A stretch of 64,000 nt of DNA from Chthoniobacterales bacterium. Its GTDB lineage: Bacteria; Verrucomicrobiota; Verrucomicrobiia; Chthoniobacterales; UBA10450. The notes under the pieces were generated by a model. It was not told the origin of the DNA. It saw only the letters and a list, made by a program, of their open reading frames with translations, and did not search any database. Below, one piece after another: positions 35,370-44,992 of this stretch (positions within the stretch are counted from its first letter, which is position 1; each line of letters begins with the position of its first letter). Position numbers and translations under genes: made by a program. The stretch covers positions 124,001 to 188,000 of the forward strand of contig DATENU010000010.1 of the NCBI GenBank assembly GCA_035274845.1, given 5' to 3'.

Positions 35370-35475
35370 AAAGAACTTACGTTTAGGGCGTGGCATAGGG
35401 CATGCAAAGGGGGTTCGGTTGAAGTCCGAATTCCGATGTGAATCGCCGATTTCTCAACTCAACCACACTAGCCCT

Positions 35476-36471
35476 ATGATCATTCGCATCCTGTTCCTGC
35501 TCGTTCTCGGCGCCACCGCCGTCTTCGCCTCGTCGGAAGAAAATGTCAGCCAATCGCTCGATGGCGCGCCCGGGGGCCGACTTATTGTCGATGTCGATTT
35601 CGGAACCATCGATGTTGCCGCCGGCGCGGACGACAAAATAACCGTGGCCGCCCATCGGAAGATCGATTCCGACAACGAAGCGCAGGAAAAGGAATATCTC
35701 GCCTCCGCTCCGGTGACGGTGAGCAAAGAAGGCAACACCATCACGGTGCGGGCCCGCCGGCAGGGTAAGGACAAGAACCTAAACTGGTCGGGGCGCTGCA
35801 GTATGGACGCGCGTTACACCGTTCGGGTGCCGAAAAGTTTTAACTCAGAACTGCGCACCGGCGGCGGAACGATCATGGTGGCCGAAATCGCCGGCACCAT
35901 GAGCGCCGACACGAGCGGCGGGAAACTGAAGTTCACCCACCTGAAAGGCCCGACCGGCGCGACGACGAGCGGCGGCAGCATCGAGCTGAACGGATGCGAT
36001 GGCCCTCTTAAAGTGGACACCAGCGGCGGCCGGATCGAAGCGGTCGAGGGGAGCGGTTCCCTCGAGGCGCGGACCTCCGGCGGATCCATCGTGGTCCGGA
36101 ATTTCGCCGGCGACGCGAAGGTGGAAACGAGCGGCGGCCGGCTCGCCTTCGAAAACATCAACGGCAAAATCTTTGGGCGCACCTCCGGCGGATCGATTAG
36201 CGCAAAATTGAAGTCGCCTGTGCCCGGTGACGTGAACCTGGAAACCTCGGCGGGCAGCATCGACGTCATGGTTCCTCTCGATGCCGGTCTCGATGTGGAA
36301 GCGGAAACAAGCTCGGGGCGCGTGACCAGCGACCTGCCCTTTACCGGCACCCGGACGGATCGCGATTCCATGAAAGGAAAAATAAACGGTGGAGGGAAAT
36401 CGCTGGTGCTCCGTTCGGGCGCGGGCAGCATCTCGATAAAACCTTCTTCATCCGAAGTCGCGGCGAAATAG
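35476..36471 (+). CDS. DUF4097 beta-repeat protein, first of the permease cluster (331 aa)
   Basis: Signal peptide [19 protein letters not shown]. The mature part starts [28 protein letters not shown] and runs into periodic strands with TSGG turns every 20-24 residues ([64 protein letters not shown]). This is the right-handed beta-helix typical of DUF4097 'adhesin' domains. The predicted location is periplasm or cell surface. ATG at 35476 is preferred to an upstream TTG. It is 11 bases before the first ADOP permease, with a GGAGG site in that spacer, so the two are probably co-translated in one operon. Confidence 0.9.
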   Translation: MIIRILFLLVLGATAVFASSEENVSQSLDGAPGGRLIVDVDFGTIDVAAGADDKITVAAHRKIDSDNEAQEKEYLASAPVTVSKEGNTITVRARRQGKDKNLNWSGRCSMDARYTVRVPKSFNSELRTGGGTIMVAEIAGTMSADTSGGKLKFTHLKGPTGATTSGGSIELNGCDGPLKVDTSGGRIEAVEGSGSLEARTSGGSIVVRNFAGDAKVETSGGRLAFENINGKIFGRTSGGSISAKLKSPVPGDVNLETSAGSIDVMVPLDAGLDVEAETSSGRVTSDLPFTGTRTDRDSMKGKINGGGKSLVLRSGAGSISIKPSSSEVAAK

Positions 36472-36482
36472 ACGGAGGCGCC

Positions 36483-38900
36483 ATGAACGACCTCCGCTTC
36501 GCGCTTCGCCAGCTCCGGAAGACGCCGGGGTTCACTTTCATCGCGGTCCTCACCCTGGCGCTCGGCATCGGGGCGAACACCGCGATCTTTAGTGTCATTT
36601 ACGCGGTCCTGCTCCAGCCGCTTCCGTATCCGCAGGGCGATCGCATCGTCATCCTGACGGAGACGGACCAGAACCAGCCGCAGATTTCCGTGGCGTGGCC
36701 GGATTATGTCGATTGGAAGCGGGACCAGACGGTTTTCGACTCACTGGGCGTCTCGCGACGTGAGTCCTATAATATGAGCGGGCTGGAAGGCCGCGCGCCG
36801 GAACAGGTCTCCGGTGCTCTGGTTACGGCCAGTTTTTTCAAAGTCATCGGACTCTCGCCGCAGCTCGGCCGCGTCTACACCGAGGAAGAGGATCGCGTTG
36901 GCGGACCCACCGTCTGTGTGATCAGCGACAAACTTTGGTCCCGCGTCTTCAACCGCGATCCGAACATCCTCGGCAAATCGGTCAACTTTGGTAACCAGCC
37001 CTACACGGTTATCGGCGTGATGCCGCCGCAGATGTTTTCGCCGCGAACCGTGGAAGTCTGGTTCCCGCTGACCCGCCGGACCGACCACGAGATGTGGCAA
37101 ACGCGGGACAATCACCCCGGGCTGTTCGGTTGGGCGCGATTGAAGGAAGGCGTGACCGCTGAGAAAGCGCTCGCGCAGATGAAGGAATTGGCCGCGCGAC
37201 TCTCCCAGCAATATCCGAAGTCGAACACGAGCGTGAGCGTAACGGTGACGCCGTTACTCGAAAACCAGGTGGGAGATTATCGCGGCAGCCTGAGCCTGTT
37301 GCTTGGCGCGGTAGCGCTGGTCCTTTTGATCGCGTGCGCCAACCTGGCGAATCTGCTCGCGGCGCGGGGCGCGGCGCGCGCGCGAGAGTTCGCAGTCCGC
37401 GCGGCGGTGGGCGCATCACGCTGGCAAATTATCCGGCAATTGTTGATCGAAAGCCTGGCGCTCGCGCTGGTCGGCGGGGGGCTGGGGTTATGTCTCGCGG
37501 CCTGGGGCCGGGATTTGTTGGTGGCGCTGGCGCCGCCGGGAGTGCCGCGCTTCCAAAACATCGCGCTCAACAGCTGGGTCCTCGTTTTCAGCCTCGCCTT
37601 GTCGTTCGTGACCAGCGTGCTCTTCGGGCTCTGGCCCGCTTTGCATACCTCCCGCGCCGACATTCAGCTCGCCCTGAAATCGGGCGGCCACGGCAGCTCG
37701 GAAACGGCCGGCGCGAAACGTTCGCGTGACCTGCTCGTCATCGCGGAAGTCGCGCTCACCCTGATTCTATTGAGCACCGCCGGCCTGGTCCTGAAGAGCT
37801 TCGCGAATGCGCGCAACGTCGGGCTCGGGTTCGATCCGCAGCTGCTTCTCTCCGCGCGAGTCGATCTGCCGGAGCCAAGTTATTCGGACGAAAACAAGGT
37901 TTGGAATTTTCAGCAGGCGCTGCTGGAGAAATTATCGGCACTCCCCGGGGTCCAAAACGCAGCCATCGCTTCGAACCCGCCGCTCATGACCGGCTGGCAA
38001 ACGTCGTTCGTGCCGGAGGGAATGCAGGAACCGGAACCCGGCAAGTTCCCGTCGGCCGAAATGGCGGTGGTAACGGAAGGCTATTTCCAAACGATCAAGA
38101 CGCCGCTGCTCCGCGGGCGCGCGTTCGAGGCGATGGACAAGAAAGGCTCGCCGCCGGTGATCATCGTTTCGCAGCTCTTCGTCGATCGCTATTTCCAGGG
38201 GCAGGACCCGATCGGCAAACACATCCGGATGCACACCGGGGAGAAAGGTGAGAACGAGGACCGGATGATCGTGGGGGTGGTGCCTCACCTGAAGGTTTAC
38301 GGATTCGAGGAGACGGTGATCCTGCCGCAGGCGTATTTGCCGGCGAAACAGATTTCGGCGAACGGGATGGTTGTTCTCCTGCGAACGACGCTCAACCCGA
38401 AGTCGCTCGAGAAACCAGTGCGCGACATCGTGGCGTCGCTCGACGCCTCGCAGCCGGCGTTTGATTTCAAGACGATGCGGGAACGCGTCGAGGAAACGTG
38501 GGCGACGCCACGGCTGATGAGTTTTCTCCTGGCCTGCTTTGCAATTCTTGCCCTCACCCTCGCGATCGTCGGCCTCTACGGCGTGATGGCGTACAACGGT
38601 CTCCGGCGGATGCGCGAGATCGGCGTGCGGCTCGCGCTCGGAGCGATGCCCTCGCAAATCCGGATGATGATGCTGGGGCAGGGAATGCGGCTGCTCATCG
38701 TGGGTCTGGTCGTCGGCTTTGTCGGGGCGGTCGCGTTCTCGCGCGTGATTCGGAGCCTGCTCTTCGGGGTGAACGCGAACGATCCTCTGATCTACGCGGT
38801 CGTCACCTTTGTGCTGATCGTAGCCGCCATCGTCGCCTGCTGGCTGCCGGCCCGCCGGGCCTCCCGCGTTAATCCAATCGTCACTCTGCGCGCTGAATAA
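36483..38900 (+). CDS. ADOP-type duplicated orphan ABC permease 1 (805 aa)
   Basis: Layout of the TIGR03434 ADOP family: N-terminal amphipathic [17 protein letters not shown]1 (about 17-45, [20 protein letters not shown]); a MacB-type periplasmic domain (about 50-245); three FtsX helices from about 270 to 400; then a second TM/periplasmic/FtsX set (about 415-805). Both FtsX modules keep the coupling-loop signature ([13 protein letters not shown] and [12 protein letters not shown]). The C-terminus is [18 protein letters not shown]. In known FtsX/MacB permeases this loop contacts an ATPase; no ATPase gene is adjacent. Family members are 'orphan' by that definition, and their substrate is unknown. 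A good GGAGG precedes ATG 36483. Confidence 0.92.
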   Translation: MNDLRFALRQLRKTPGFTFIAVLTLALGIGANTAIFSVIYAVLLQPLPYPQGDRIVILTETDQNQPQISVAWPDYVDWKRDQTVFDSLGVSRRESYNMSGLEGRAPEQVSGALVTASFFKVIGLSPQLGRVYTEEEDRVGGPTVCVISDKLWSRVFNRDPNILGKSVNFGNQPYTVIGVMPPQMFSPRTVEVWFPLTRRTDHEMWQTRDNHPGLFGWARLKEGVTAEKALAQMKELAARLSQQYPKSNTSVSVTVTPLLENQVGDYRGSLSLLLGAVALVLLIACANLANLLAARGAARAREFAVRAAVGASRWQIIRQLLIESLALALVGGGLGLCLAAWGRDLLVALAPPGVPRFQNIALNSWVLVFSLALSFVTSVLFGLWPALHTSRADIQLALKSGGHGSSETAGAKRSRDLLVIAEVALTLILLSTAGLVLKSFANARNVGLGFDPQLLLSARVDLPEPSYSDENKVWNFQQALLEKLSALPGVQNAAIASNPPLMTGWQTSFVPEGMQEPEPGKFPSAEMAVVTEGYFQTIKTPLLRGRAFEAMDKKGSPPVIIVSQLFVDRYFQGQDPIGKHIRMHTGEKGENEDRMIVGVVPHLKVYGFEETVILPQAYLPAKQISANGMVVLLRTTLNPKSLEKPVRDIVASLDASQPAFDFKTMRERVEETWATPRLMSFLLACFAILALTLAIVGLYGVMAYNGLRRMREIGVRLALGAMPSQIRMMMLGQGMRLLIVGLVVGFVGAVAFSRVIRSLLFGVNANDPLIYAVVTFVLIVAAIVACWLPARRASRVNPIVTLRAE

Positions 38901-38916
38901 ACAAAAACGGGAAGCG

Positions 38917-38992
38917 GTGACGAGTGACATGTGACCAGTGATGTGATGAACGGCGATCGAAAATCGAAATTCGAAAATCGGAAATTTTCATG
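38917..38992 (+). repeat. Two phased heptamer tracts upstream of permease 2
   Basis: GTGACGA, GTGACAT, GTGACCA, GTGATGT, GATGAAC fill 38917-38951. Then CGAAAAT, CGAAATT, CGAAAAT, CGGAAAT and TTTCATG fill 38958-38992. The last unit contains the permease-2 ATG, so the start codon is in 7-base register. No Shine-Dalgarno is seen. Confidence 0.9.
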
Positions 38993-41395
38993 AATCTCCG
39001 CTACGCCGTTCGTCAGCTTCGGAAATCGCCGGGATTTACCCTGGTCGCGGTGCTCACCCTCGCGCTCGGCATCGGCGCCAACACCGCCATCTTCACGGTC
39101 GTCAACGCGGTCCTGCTTTCGCCCCTGCCGTATCCGGACGCCGACCGGCTGGTGACGGTCACTTCGCGCAATCCCCAGGAAAATCTGAAAGGCATCGGGT
39201 TCGCTCCTGCCGGCTTCCGCGACGTCGAAAAGCAGGCGACCTCGTTCGAAGCCCTCGGCGGGTCCCGTTACAACTACGATAACCTGACCGGGATCGAAAA
39301 ACCGACGTCCCTCAGCAGCGGACTGGTCACGCAGGATTACTTCAAGGCACTTGGCGAAAAGGCGCTGATTGGCCGGACCTTCACGAGCGAAGACGCAGCC
39401 GGCGGCGCAAAATCGACGGTCGTCCTGAGCTACGACCTCTGGCAGAAACAATTCGGCGGCCGGCGCGAAGTCGTCGGTCAGTCGGTTACCCTCAACGATG
39501 TGCCGACCGAGGTAATCGGCGTCATGCCGCGTACCTTCAAGGACCCGTTCGGGGTCGCCTCGCTCTGGCGGATTTTTCCCAATGAAGGCGGGGAGAACGC
39601 GGTCGCGAACGCGCGTTTCTGGTGGGTGATGGGAAAATTGAAGCCGGGAATTTCCAACACGACCGCCCAGGCAGAGATGTCGACGATCGCCGCGCGCCTG
39701 GCCCAGAACGATCCGAAATTCTACAAAGGCTGGGATTTCGCGATCAGCCCGCTGCGCGATGACGTCATCGGCAGTTATCGGGAAGGTTTGCTGCTGGTGG
39801 TGGGTGCGTCCTTGCTCGTTCTTCTCATTACCTGCGCGAATGTCGCCGGGCTTCAGTTCGTCCGCGCGTCCACGCGGCAGCGGGAAGTCGCCATTCGCCT
39901 CGCGCTCGGGGCAAGCCGGTCCGCGATCGCGCGGGGTCACCTGCTTGAGTCGCTTCTGCTCGTGACGATGGGGGGAATCGGCGGCGTCCTCGTCGGGAGT
40001 TGGGGATTGGATCTGCTGCTGGCCTCGCTCTCCCGCGATTGGATTCCCCGCGGCGACGAGATCGCCCTGAACACGACCGTGCTCGCGGTTACCGGTTTGA
40101 CGGCGCTGATCACCGGCATCGCTTTCGGTCTGTTTCCGGCGCTCTCCGCAACGCGTGTCGAAGCGATCGATTCTTTGCGCGAAGGCAGCAAAGGATCCTC
40201 CGGTTTGCAGTCGGTTCGGCTCCGCGGCGCGCTTGTCGTCGGACAGATCGCGCTGACTCTGGTCCTGCTCGTTTGCGCGGGGCTCGTCTGGAAAAGTTTC
40301 GGCGCCATTGTTCGGGTCAATCCCGGCATCCAGATCGAGAACACGCTCAGCATGGTGCTGACGCTTTCGCCGACTCGTTACGATACCGGCCCGAAGCGGA
40401 CCGATTACTATCACCAGGTCCTCGAACGGATCGGCGCGGTGCCGGGAGTAGAATCGGTCGGATTGACCCAGACGATGCCGTTCACGTGGGGAATCCCGGC
40501 GACTTTCTCGATCTCCGGGGTGCCGGACGACAGCGCGAAACTGCCGCCCGCGTTCTACGACTCTGTGAGCACGTCCTATTTCGCGACGATGCACATTCCA
40601 CTGATCGCGGGACGCTTGTTCACCGAACAGGACAACGACAACGCGCCGAAAGTTATCGTTCTGAGTCACTCGACGGCCCGGAAATTTTTCCCGAACGAGG
40701 ATCCCATCGGAAAACGGTTGATCCTGCCGCCGAGCCGGCAGCAACCGAATCCGACCGCGCTCGAAGTGATCGGCGTGGTCGGCGACGTCCCGCGGAATGG
40801 TTTGAACGCGGTCACGCCTTATCAAGCTTATGCGACCCTGAACCAGCGGGGCATTCCGTTCGCCACCCTGCTGGTTCGGTCGCCGCTTCCAGTTGAGACG
40901 CTCTCCCAAACGATCCAGCGCACGATTTGGGAATTCAATCCCGAGCAAACGATCTCGAACGTGGCGCCAGTGAAGTCGCTCGTGAAATCGAGCCTCACTC
41001 AGCCGCAACTTTATCTCACGCTCTTCAGCCTCTTCGCGGTCCTGGCGTTGCTGCTCGCGGCTATTGGCCTTTACGGCCTCATCGCCTACAGCGTCGCGCA
41101 ACGCACCCGCGAGTTCGGCATTCGCTACGCGCTGGGCGCGCAGGTGCGCGACGTTTTGCGGCTCGTGCTCGGGCAGGGCGCGCGTCTGACCGCTCTCGGG
41201 CTCGTGATCGGTTTGCTCGCGGCCGCCGCGGTCGCGCGTTTGATGGAAACGCTCCTCTTTCGAACGAAAGCCTACGATCCGATTGTTTTCGCCGGCGTGG
41301 CTGTCGTTCTCGCCCTTATTGGCCTGCTCGCCGCGCTCCTCCCGGCGCTCCGCGCCACCAAGGCGGACCCGGTGGCGGCCCTCCGGGCCGAATGA
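38990..41395 (+). CDS. ADOP-type duplicated orphan ABC permease 2 (801 aa)
   Basis: Starts [16 protein letters not shown], one residue shorter at the front than permease 1. The periplasmic domain has its own loop content (RNPQENLKGIGFAPAGFRDVEKQ). The first coupling loop reads RQREVAIRLALGASRSAI. The second is RTREFGIRYALGAQVRDVL, followed by SLLFRTKAYD-type linker residues and the LRAE end. No Walker A or B is present. The TGA overlaps the dipeptidase ATG (ATGA), so permease 2 and the dipeptidase are translationally coupled. Confidence 0.92.
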   Translation: MNLRYAVRQLRKSPGFTLVAVLTLALGIGANTAIFTVVNAVLLSPLPYPDADRLVTVTSRNPQENLKGIGFAPAGFRDVEKQATSFEALGGSRYNYDNLTGIEKPTSLSSGLVTQDYFKALGEKALIGRTFTSEDAAGGAKSTVVLSYDLWQKQFGGRREVVGQSVTLNDVPTEVIGVMPRTFKDPFGVASLWRIFPNEGGENAVANARFWWVMGKLKPGISNTTAQAEMSTIAARLAQNDPKFYKGWDFAISPLRDDVIGSYREGLLLVVGASLLVLLITCANVAGLQFVRASTRQREVAIRLALGASRSAIARGHLLESLLLVTMGGIGGVLVGSWGLDLLLASLSRDWIPRGDEIALNTTVLAVTGLTALITGIAFGLFPALSATRVEAIDSLREGSKGSSGLQSVRLRGALVVGQIALTLVLLVCAGLVWKSFGAIVRVNPGIQIENTLSMVLTLSPTRYDTGPKRTDYYHQVLERIGAVPGVESVGLTQTMPFTWGIPATFSISGVPDDSAKLPPAFYDSVSTSYFATMHIPLIAGRLFTEQDNDNAPKVIVLSHSTARKFFPNEDPIGKRLILPPSRQQPNPTALEVIGVVGDVPRNGLNAVTPYQAYATLNQRGIPFATLLVRSPLPVETLSQTIQRTIWEFNPEQTISNVAPVKSLVKSSLTQPQLYLTLFSLFAVLALLLAAIGLYGLIAYSVAQRTREFGIRYALGAQVRDVLRLVLGQGARLTALGLVIGLLAAAAVARLMETLLFRTKAYDPIVFAGVAVVLALIGLLAALLPALRATKADPVAALRAE

Positions 41396-42525
41396 ACGCC
41401 ATGGTGACACGTCGTGAATTTACGAGGTCTTTGGGCGGCGCCGCAGCCATCGCTGCGCTCACGCCCATTTTGACCTGGGCGGCGGACGACGCGAAAATAT
41501 CGGCGGAGGCCGCGAAGATTTATCGCGATTCCTTCATTCTCGACGGGAACGCGCTGGCCTCGATCGGCTGGCTGCTCACCCGGCCGAACCAGGAGGAGAT
41601 CACGAAGGGAATCCGCGACTCCGGGATTACCGCGGTCAAGGCGACGCTCGGCGGCGCCATGGGCGATTTCGCCAGCACCGTGGCCGATATCGCCAAGGCG
41701 GACCAGCTCATGGAGAAGCGGCCCGAGCTCTTTCTCAAAGTGCGCATCGCCGCCGATTTCGATCGGGCGCGTTCCGAGAAAAAACTCGGCGTCATCTATT
41801 CGTTCGAATCCGCCGCCATGCTCGAGGACAAGATCGAGCGGATCGAAACTTTTCGCGGACTCGGCGTGCGAGTGATGCAGCTCAATTACAATCGGCGCAC
41901 GCCGTTTGGAGTCGGTTGCCTCGACGGCGAGACGGATGGGCTGACCGACCTCGGCCGGCAGGCGATCGCGAAGATGAATGAGCTTGGCGTCGCGCTGGAC
42001 CTAAGCCATTCCAACACCCAAACGACGGCCGACGGCATCGCCGCTTCGAGCAAGCCGCCGCTGATCACCCACGCCGGTTGCCGCGCCATTTATCAGCATC
42101 CGCGAAACAAGGAGGACCGGGAGCTCAAGGCGCTCGCGGACAAGGGAGGCGTCGTGGGCATTTACATGCTGCCCTACATCACGGCTTCGCCGAAGCAGCC
42201 CATGCGCGACGATTACCTCCAACACCTGGAGCACGCCCTCAAGGTTTGCGGCGAGGACCATGTCGGGATCGGAAGTGACGTTTCCTTCTTCGAAGTCGGC
42301 GAGAGCGACCTGGCGGAGATGAAGAAGGACACCGAAAAGCGGAAGGCGGATGGGATCGCCGCTCCGGGCGAAGATCGGCCGACCTACATCCCGGACCTCA
42401 ACACGCCGCGGAAAATGGAGCTGATTGCCGACGCGCTCCTGAAACGCGGCCACAAGACCGCGGCCGTAGAAAAAATTCTCGGCGCCAATTTCAAACGAGC
42501 TTTTGGGGACATATGGACCACCTGA
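41392..42525 (+). CDS. Tat-exported M19-type dipeptidase, variant metal site (377 aa)
   Basis: Twin-arginine motif TRREFTRSLGG precedes a hydrophobic segment (AAAIAALTPILTWAA), so export folded through Tat is predicted. The TIM-barrel of renal/membrane dipeptidases (peptidase M19) follows. The family motif D-G-H-N-D is D-G-N-A-L here (residues 51-55), so both ligands of the HxD pair are missing. Glu139 (YSFESAAM), His206 (LDLSHSN) and His227 (LITHAGCRA) are retained, as are LTDLGRQAIAKMNELGV and GIGSDVSF. Activity is therefore in doubt, or relies on a single metal. It sits between permeases 2 and 3; spacing downstream is 41 bases. ATG at 41392 is used; ATG 41401 is possible. Confidence 0.88.
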   Translation: MNAMVTRREFTRSLGGAAAIAALTPILTWAADDAKISAEAAKIYRDSFILDGNALASIGWLLTRPNQEEITKGIRDSGITAVKATLGGAMGDFASTVADIAKADQLMEKRPELFLKVRIAADFDRARSEKKLGVIYSFESAAMLEDKIERIETFRGLGVRVMQLNYNRRTPFGVGCLDGETDGLTDLGRQAIAKMNELGVALDLSHSNTQTTADGIAASSKPPLITHAGCRAIYQHPRNKEDRELKALADKGGVVGIYMLPYITASPKQPMRDDYLQHLEHALKVCGEDHVGIGSDVSFFEVGESDLAEMKKDTEKRKADGIAAPGEDRPTYIPDLNTPRKMELIADALLKRGHKTAAVEKILGANFKRAFGDIWTT

Positions 42526-42534
42526 TCTGCCAAT

Positions 42535-42569
42535 CGAAATTCGAAAATTGAAAATCGAAAATTAATATG
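42535..42569 (+). repeat. CGAAAAT-type heptamer tract before permease 3
   Basis: CGAAATT, CGAAAAT, TGAAAAT, CGAAAAT, TAATATG: five exact 7-base units, the last holding the ATG of permease 3. Confidence 0.9.
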
Positions 42570-44990
42570 CACGACCTTCGCTTCGCCTTCCGCCAACTCC
42601 GGAAATCGCCCGGCTTCACCATCATCGCGGTGCTCACCCTTGCGCTCGGCATCGGTGCGAACTCCGCCATCTTCAGCGTGGTTAACCACGTTCTGCTTCG
42701 GCCGCTGCCGTATCCACAACCGGAGCGGCTCGTTTATCTGAACGAAGTGATCAACGGCACCGACACGTCGATCGCGCTGCCGGATTACGTCGACTGGCGT
42801 AACGACAGCAAGTCATTTGAGCATCTCGCGATGAGCCGGTTGGAGTCGCGCAACATCGGCGGCCTTGCCGGCGGGCAACCGGAGCGAATCTCCGTCGCGT
42901 ACGTGACCGCCAATTTTTTCAGCGTAATCGGTCTGCAGCCGCAGCTCGGCCGGACCTTTACCGAAGATGAAGACAAGCCCGGTGCACCGCCGCTCGCGAT
43001 TATCAGCGATCGGATCTGGGACCGCGTCTTTCATCGCGACCCGAAAATCGTTGGGCAGCCGATGGAATTTCACGGCACCCCGGTCACGGTCATTGGCGTT
43101 ATGCCGCGCGAGATGGATTCGCCGCACGGTGTTGACGCGTGGTTCGCGGTGATGCGCCGCGCGGCGAATCCCGGGTGGCAGAACCGGGCCAATCACCCAA
43201 TGTTCTTCGGCTGGGGCCGGCTCAAGCAGGGCGTGACAGTCGAACAGGCGCGGAGCGAGATAAAAGCAATCTCCGCCCGTCTCGAAAAAGTTTATCCGGC
43301 CACCAACACCGGTGTGGGAGCAAACGTCCGTCCGCTCCTCGACAATCTTCTCGGCAATTACCGAACGAGCCTCGCCCTGCTTTTGGGCGCGGTTGCGGTG
43401 GTTTTGCTCATCGCCTGCGCGAACTTAGCGAATCTCCTGGCCGTGCGTGGGGCCGCACGCGCCCGGGAGTTTGCGGTTCGCGCAGCGATGGGTGCCGGGC
43501 GCGGCCAGATCGTGCGCCAGCTATTGCTCGAGAGCTTTGTCATTTCCACAATCGGCGGCGCGCTCGGATTGATCTTCGCCACCTGGGGACGAGACGCTCT
43601 CGTCGCTTTCGCTCCGGCTGGCGCGCCGCGCTTCGAAGGGATCGGATTCGACTGGCGGGTGTTGGCGTTCACTTTTCTCCTGGCGACATTAACCACGATT
43701 TTGTTCGGACTCTGGCCCGCCTGGCAGGCGGCGCGGACCGACATCAACACCGCGCTCCAAGCCGGCTCGCATGGAAGCTCGGAAACGAAATCTGCGCGCC
43801 GGAGCCGCGACTGGCTCGTGGTCGTCGAGGTGGCGTTGACGTTGTTGCTCCTGACCGCGGCTGGCCTTGTCCTCAAGAGCTTTGCGAAAATGCAGTCGAC
43901 GCGGCTCGGCTTCGATCCGCAGGACATGCTCACGGTTCGAATCGAAATGCCGTTCACAAAATATACGGAGCTGCAGCCGATCTTAAATTTCACGAACAGT
44001 TTGCTCGGCGAAGTCCGCAAGCTGCCGGGAGTGCAAAGGGCGGCCCTCTCTGCAAACCCGCCGATGCTCAGCGGTTGGCAGCTCAGTTTCATGCCGGAAG
44101 GCGCACCGCCGACCGATCCCAGCCAGCAACCGTCGGCCGATTATGAAGTCGTGCAGGGCGATTATTTCGCCACCCTCAAAATAAACCTGATTCGCGGACG
44201 AACCTTCGACGAACGCGATCGCGTCGATTCGCCGCCGGTTGTCATTATCGACCAGTTACTGGCCGACACGACATTCAAGGGCCAGGATCCGATCGGGAAG
44301 CGGCTGATGGTTGATACGGAATCGGATGTGGTCGAAGGCGGTCAGCGGCTTTACGAGATCGTCGGCGTTGTGCCACATCTGAAGATGCGCGGCTACGACG
44401 ACGCAATGCCGACCCCGGCGTTTTTCTTTCCGGAAACACAGATTGGCCGCACGAATCTTACTCTGCTCGTCCGGGGCTCCGGCAACGTGAAGCGCCTCGA
44501 GAAACCGATTCGCGATATCGTCGCCCGGCTCGATCCAACTCAGCCAGTCTTCGATGTCCGTTCGATGGAAGAACGCGTGGCCGAAACATGGGCGACGCAA
44601 CGGCTGCTCTCGTTCCTGCTCACGATCTTCGCGGGGCTTGCGTTACTCCTCGCTGCCGTCGGGTTGTATGGGGTGCTGGCTTACAGCGCGACGCGGAGAC
44701 TGCGAGAAATCGCGGTGCGGCTCGCGCTTGGAGCGCGCCCCGCGCACATCCGTGGGTTAGTCATGGGCCACGGGCTGCGGCTGTTTGGCATCGGCATCGT
44801 CGTTGGCGCCCTCGCTGTCCTTGCGTCCGCCAGCGTCATTCGCAGCTTTCTCTTCGGCGTTTCGCCGCTGGATGCGCAGACCTACCTGATGGTCGGCCTG
44901 ATCCTTTCCGTCGTCACCATCCTGGCCGCGTGGCTCCCCGCCCGCCGCGCCTGCCGGGTCAACCCCATTGTCGCTCTTCGAGCGGAATAA
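42567..44990 (+). CDS. ADOP-type duplicated orphan ABC permease 3 (807 aa)
   Basis: Starts [17 protein letters not shown]. By eye it is the closest paralogue of permease 1: shared [14 protein letters not shown], the loop before the first FtsX helices ([27 protein letters not shown]) and the late [20 protein letters not shown]. The second coupling loop is [18 protein letters not shown]. It ends [16 protein letters not shown]. Only two bases separate it from permease 4, whose initiation must depend on reinitiation or coupling. Confidence 0.92.
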   Translation: MHDLRFAFRQLRKSPGFTIIAVLTLALGIGANSAIFSVVNHVLLRPLPYPQPERLVYLNEVINGTDTSIALPDYVDWRNDSKSFEHLAMSRLESRNIGGLAGGQPERISVAYVTANFFSVIGLQPQLGRTFTEDEDKPGAPPLAIISDRIWDRVFHRDPKIVGQPMEFHGTPVTVIGVMPREMDSPHGVDAWFAVMRRAANPGWQNRANHPMFFGWGRLKQGVTVEQARSEIKAISARLEKVYPATNTGVGANVRPLLDNLLGNYRTSLALLLGAVAVVLLIACANLANLLAVRGAARAREFAVRAAMGAGRGQIVRQLLLESFVISTIGGALGLIFATWGRDALVAFAPAGAPRFEGIGFDWRVLAFTFLLATLTTILFGLWPAWQAARTDINTALQAGSHGSSETKSARRSRDWLVVVEVALTLLLLTAAGLVLKSFAKMQSTRLGFDPQDMLTVRIEMPFTKYTELQPILNFTNSLLGEVRKLPGVQRAALSANPPMLSGWQLSFMPEGAPPTDPSQQPSADYEVVQGDYFATLKINLIRGRTFDERDRVDSPPVVIIDQLLADTTFKGQDPIGKRLMVDTESDVVEGGQRLYEIVGVVPHLKMRGYDDAMPTPAFFFPETQIGRTNLTLLVRGSGNVKRLEKPIRDIVARLDPTQPVFDVRSMEERVAETWATQRLLSFLLTIFAGLALLLAAVGLYGVLAYSATRRLREIAVRLALGARPAHIRGLVMGHGLRLFGIGIVVGALAVLASASVIRSFLFGVSPLDAQTYLMVGLILSVVTILAAWLPARRACRVNPIVALRAE

Positions 44991-44992
44991 TT

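Noticed and set aside
38792-41410. An 872-codon open frame on the reverse strand opposite permeases 1 and 2
   Set aside because: Composition is Arg/Glu/Asp/His-rich without any fold-like pattern, and it lies exactly antisense to clear permease coding. High GC opens such frames.
44588-44992. N-terminal extension of permease 4
   Set aside because: The extension overlaps the end of permease 3 in another frame. The typical N-terminus starts at ATG 44993.
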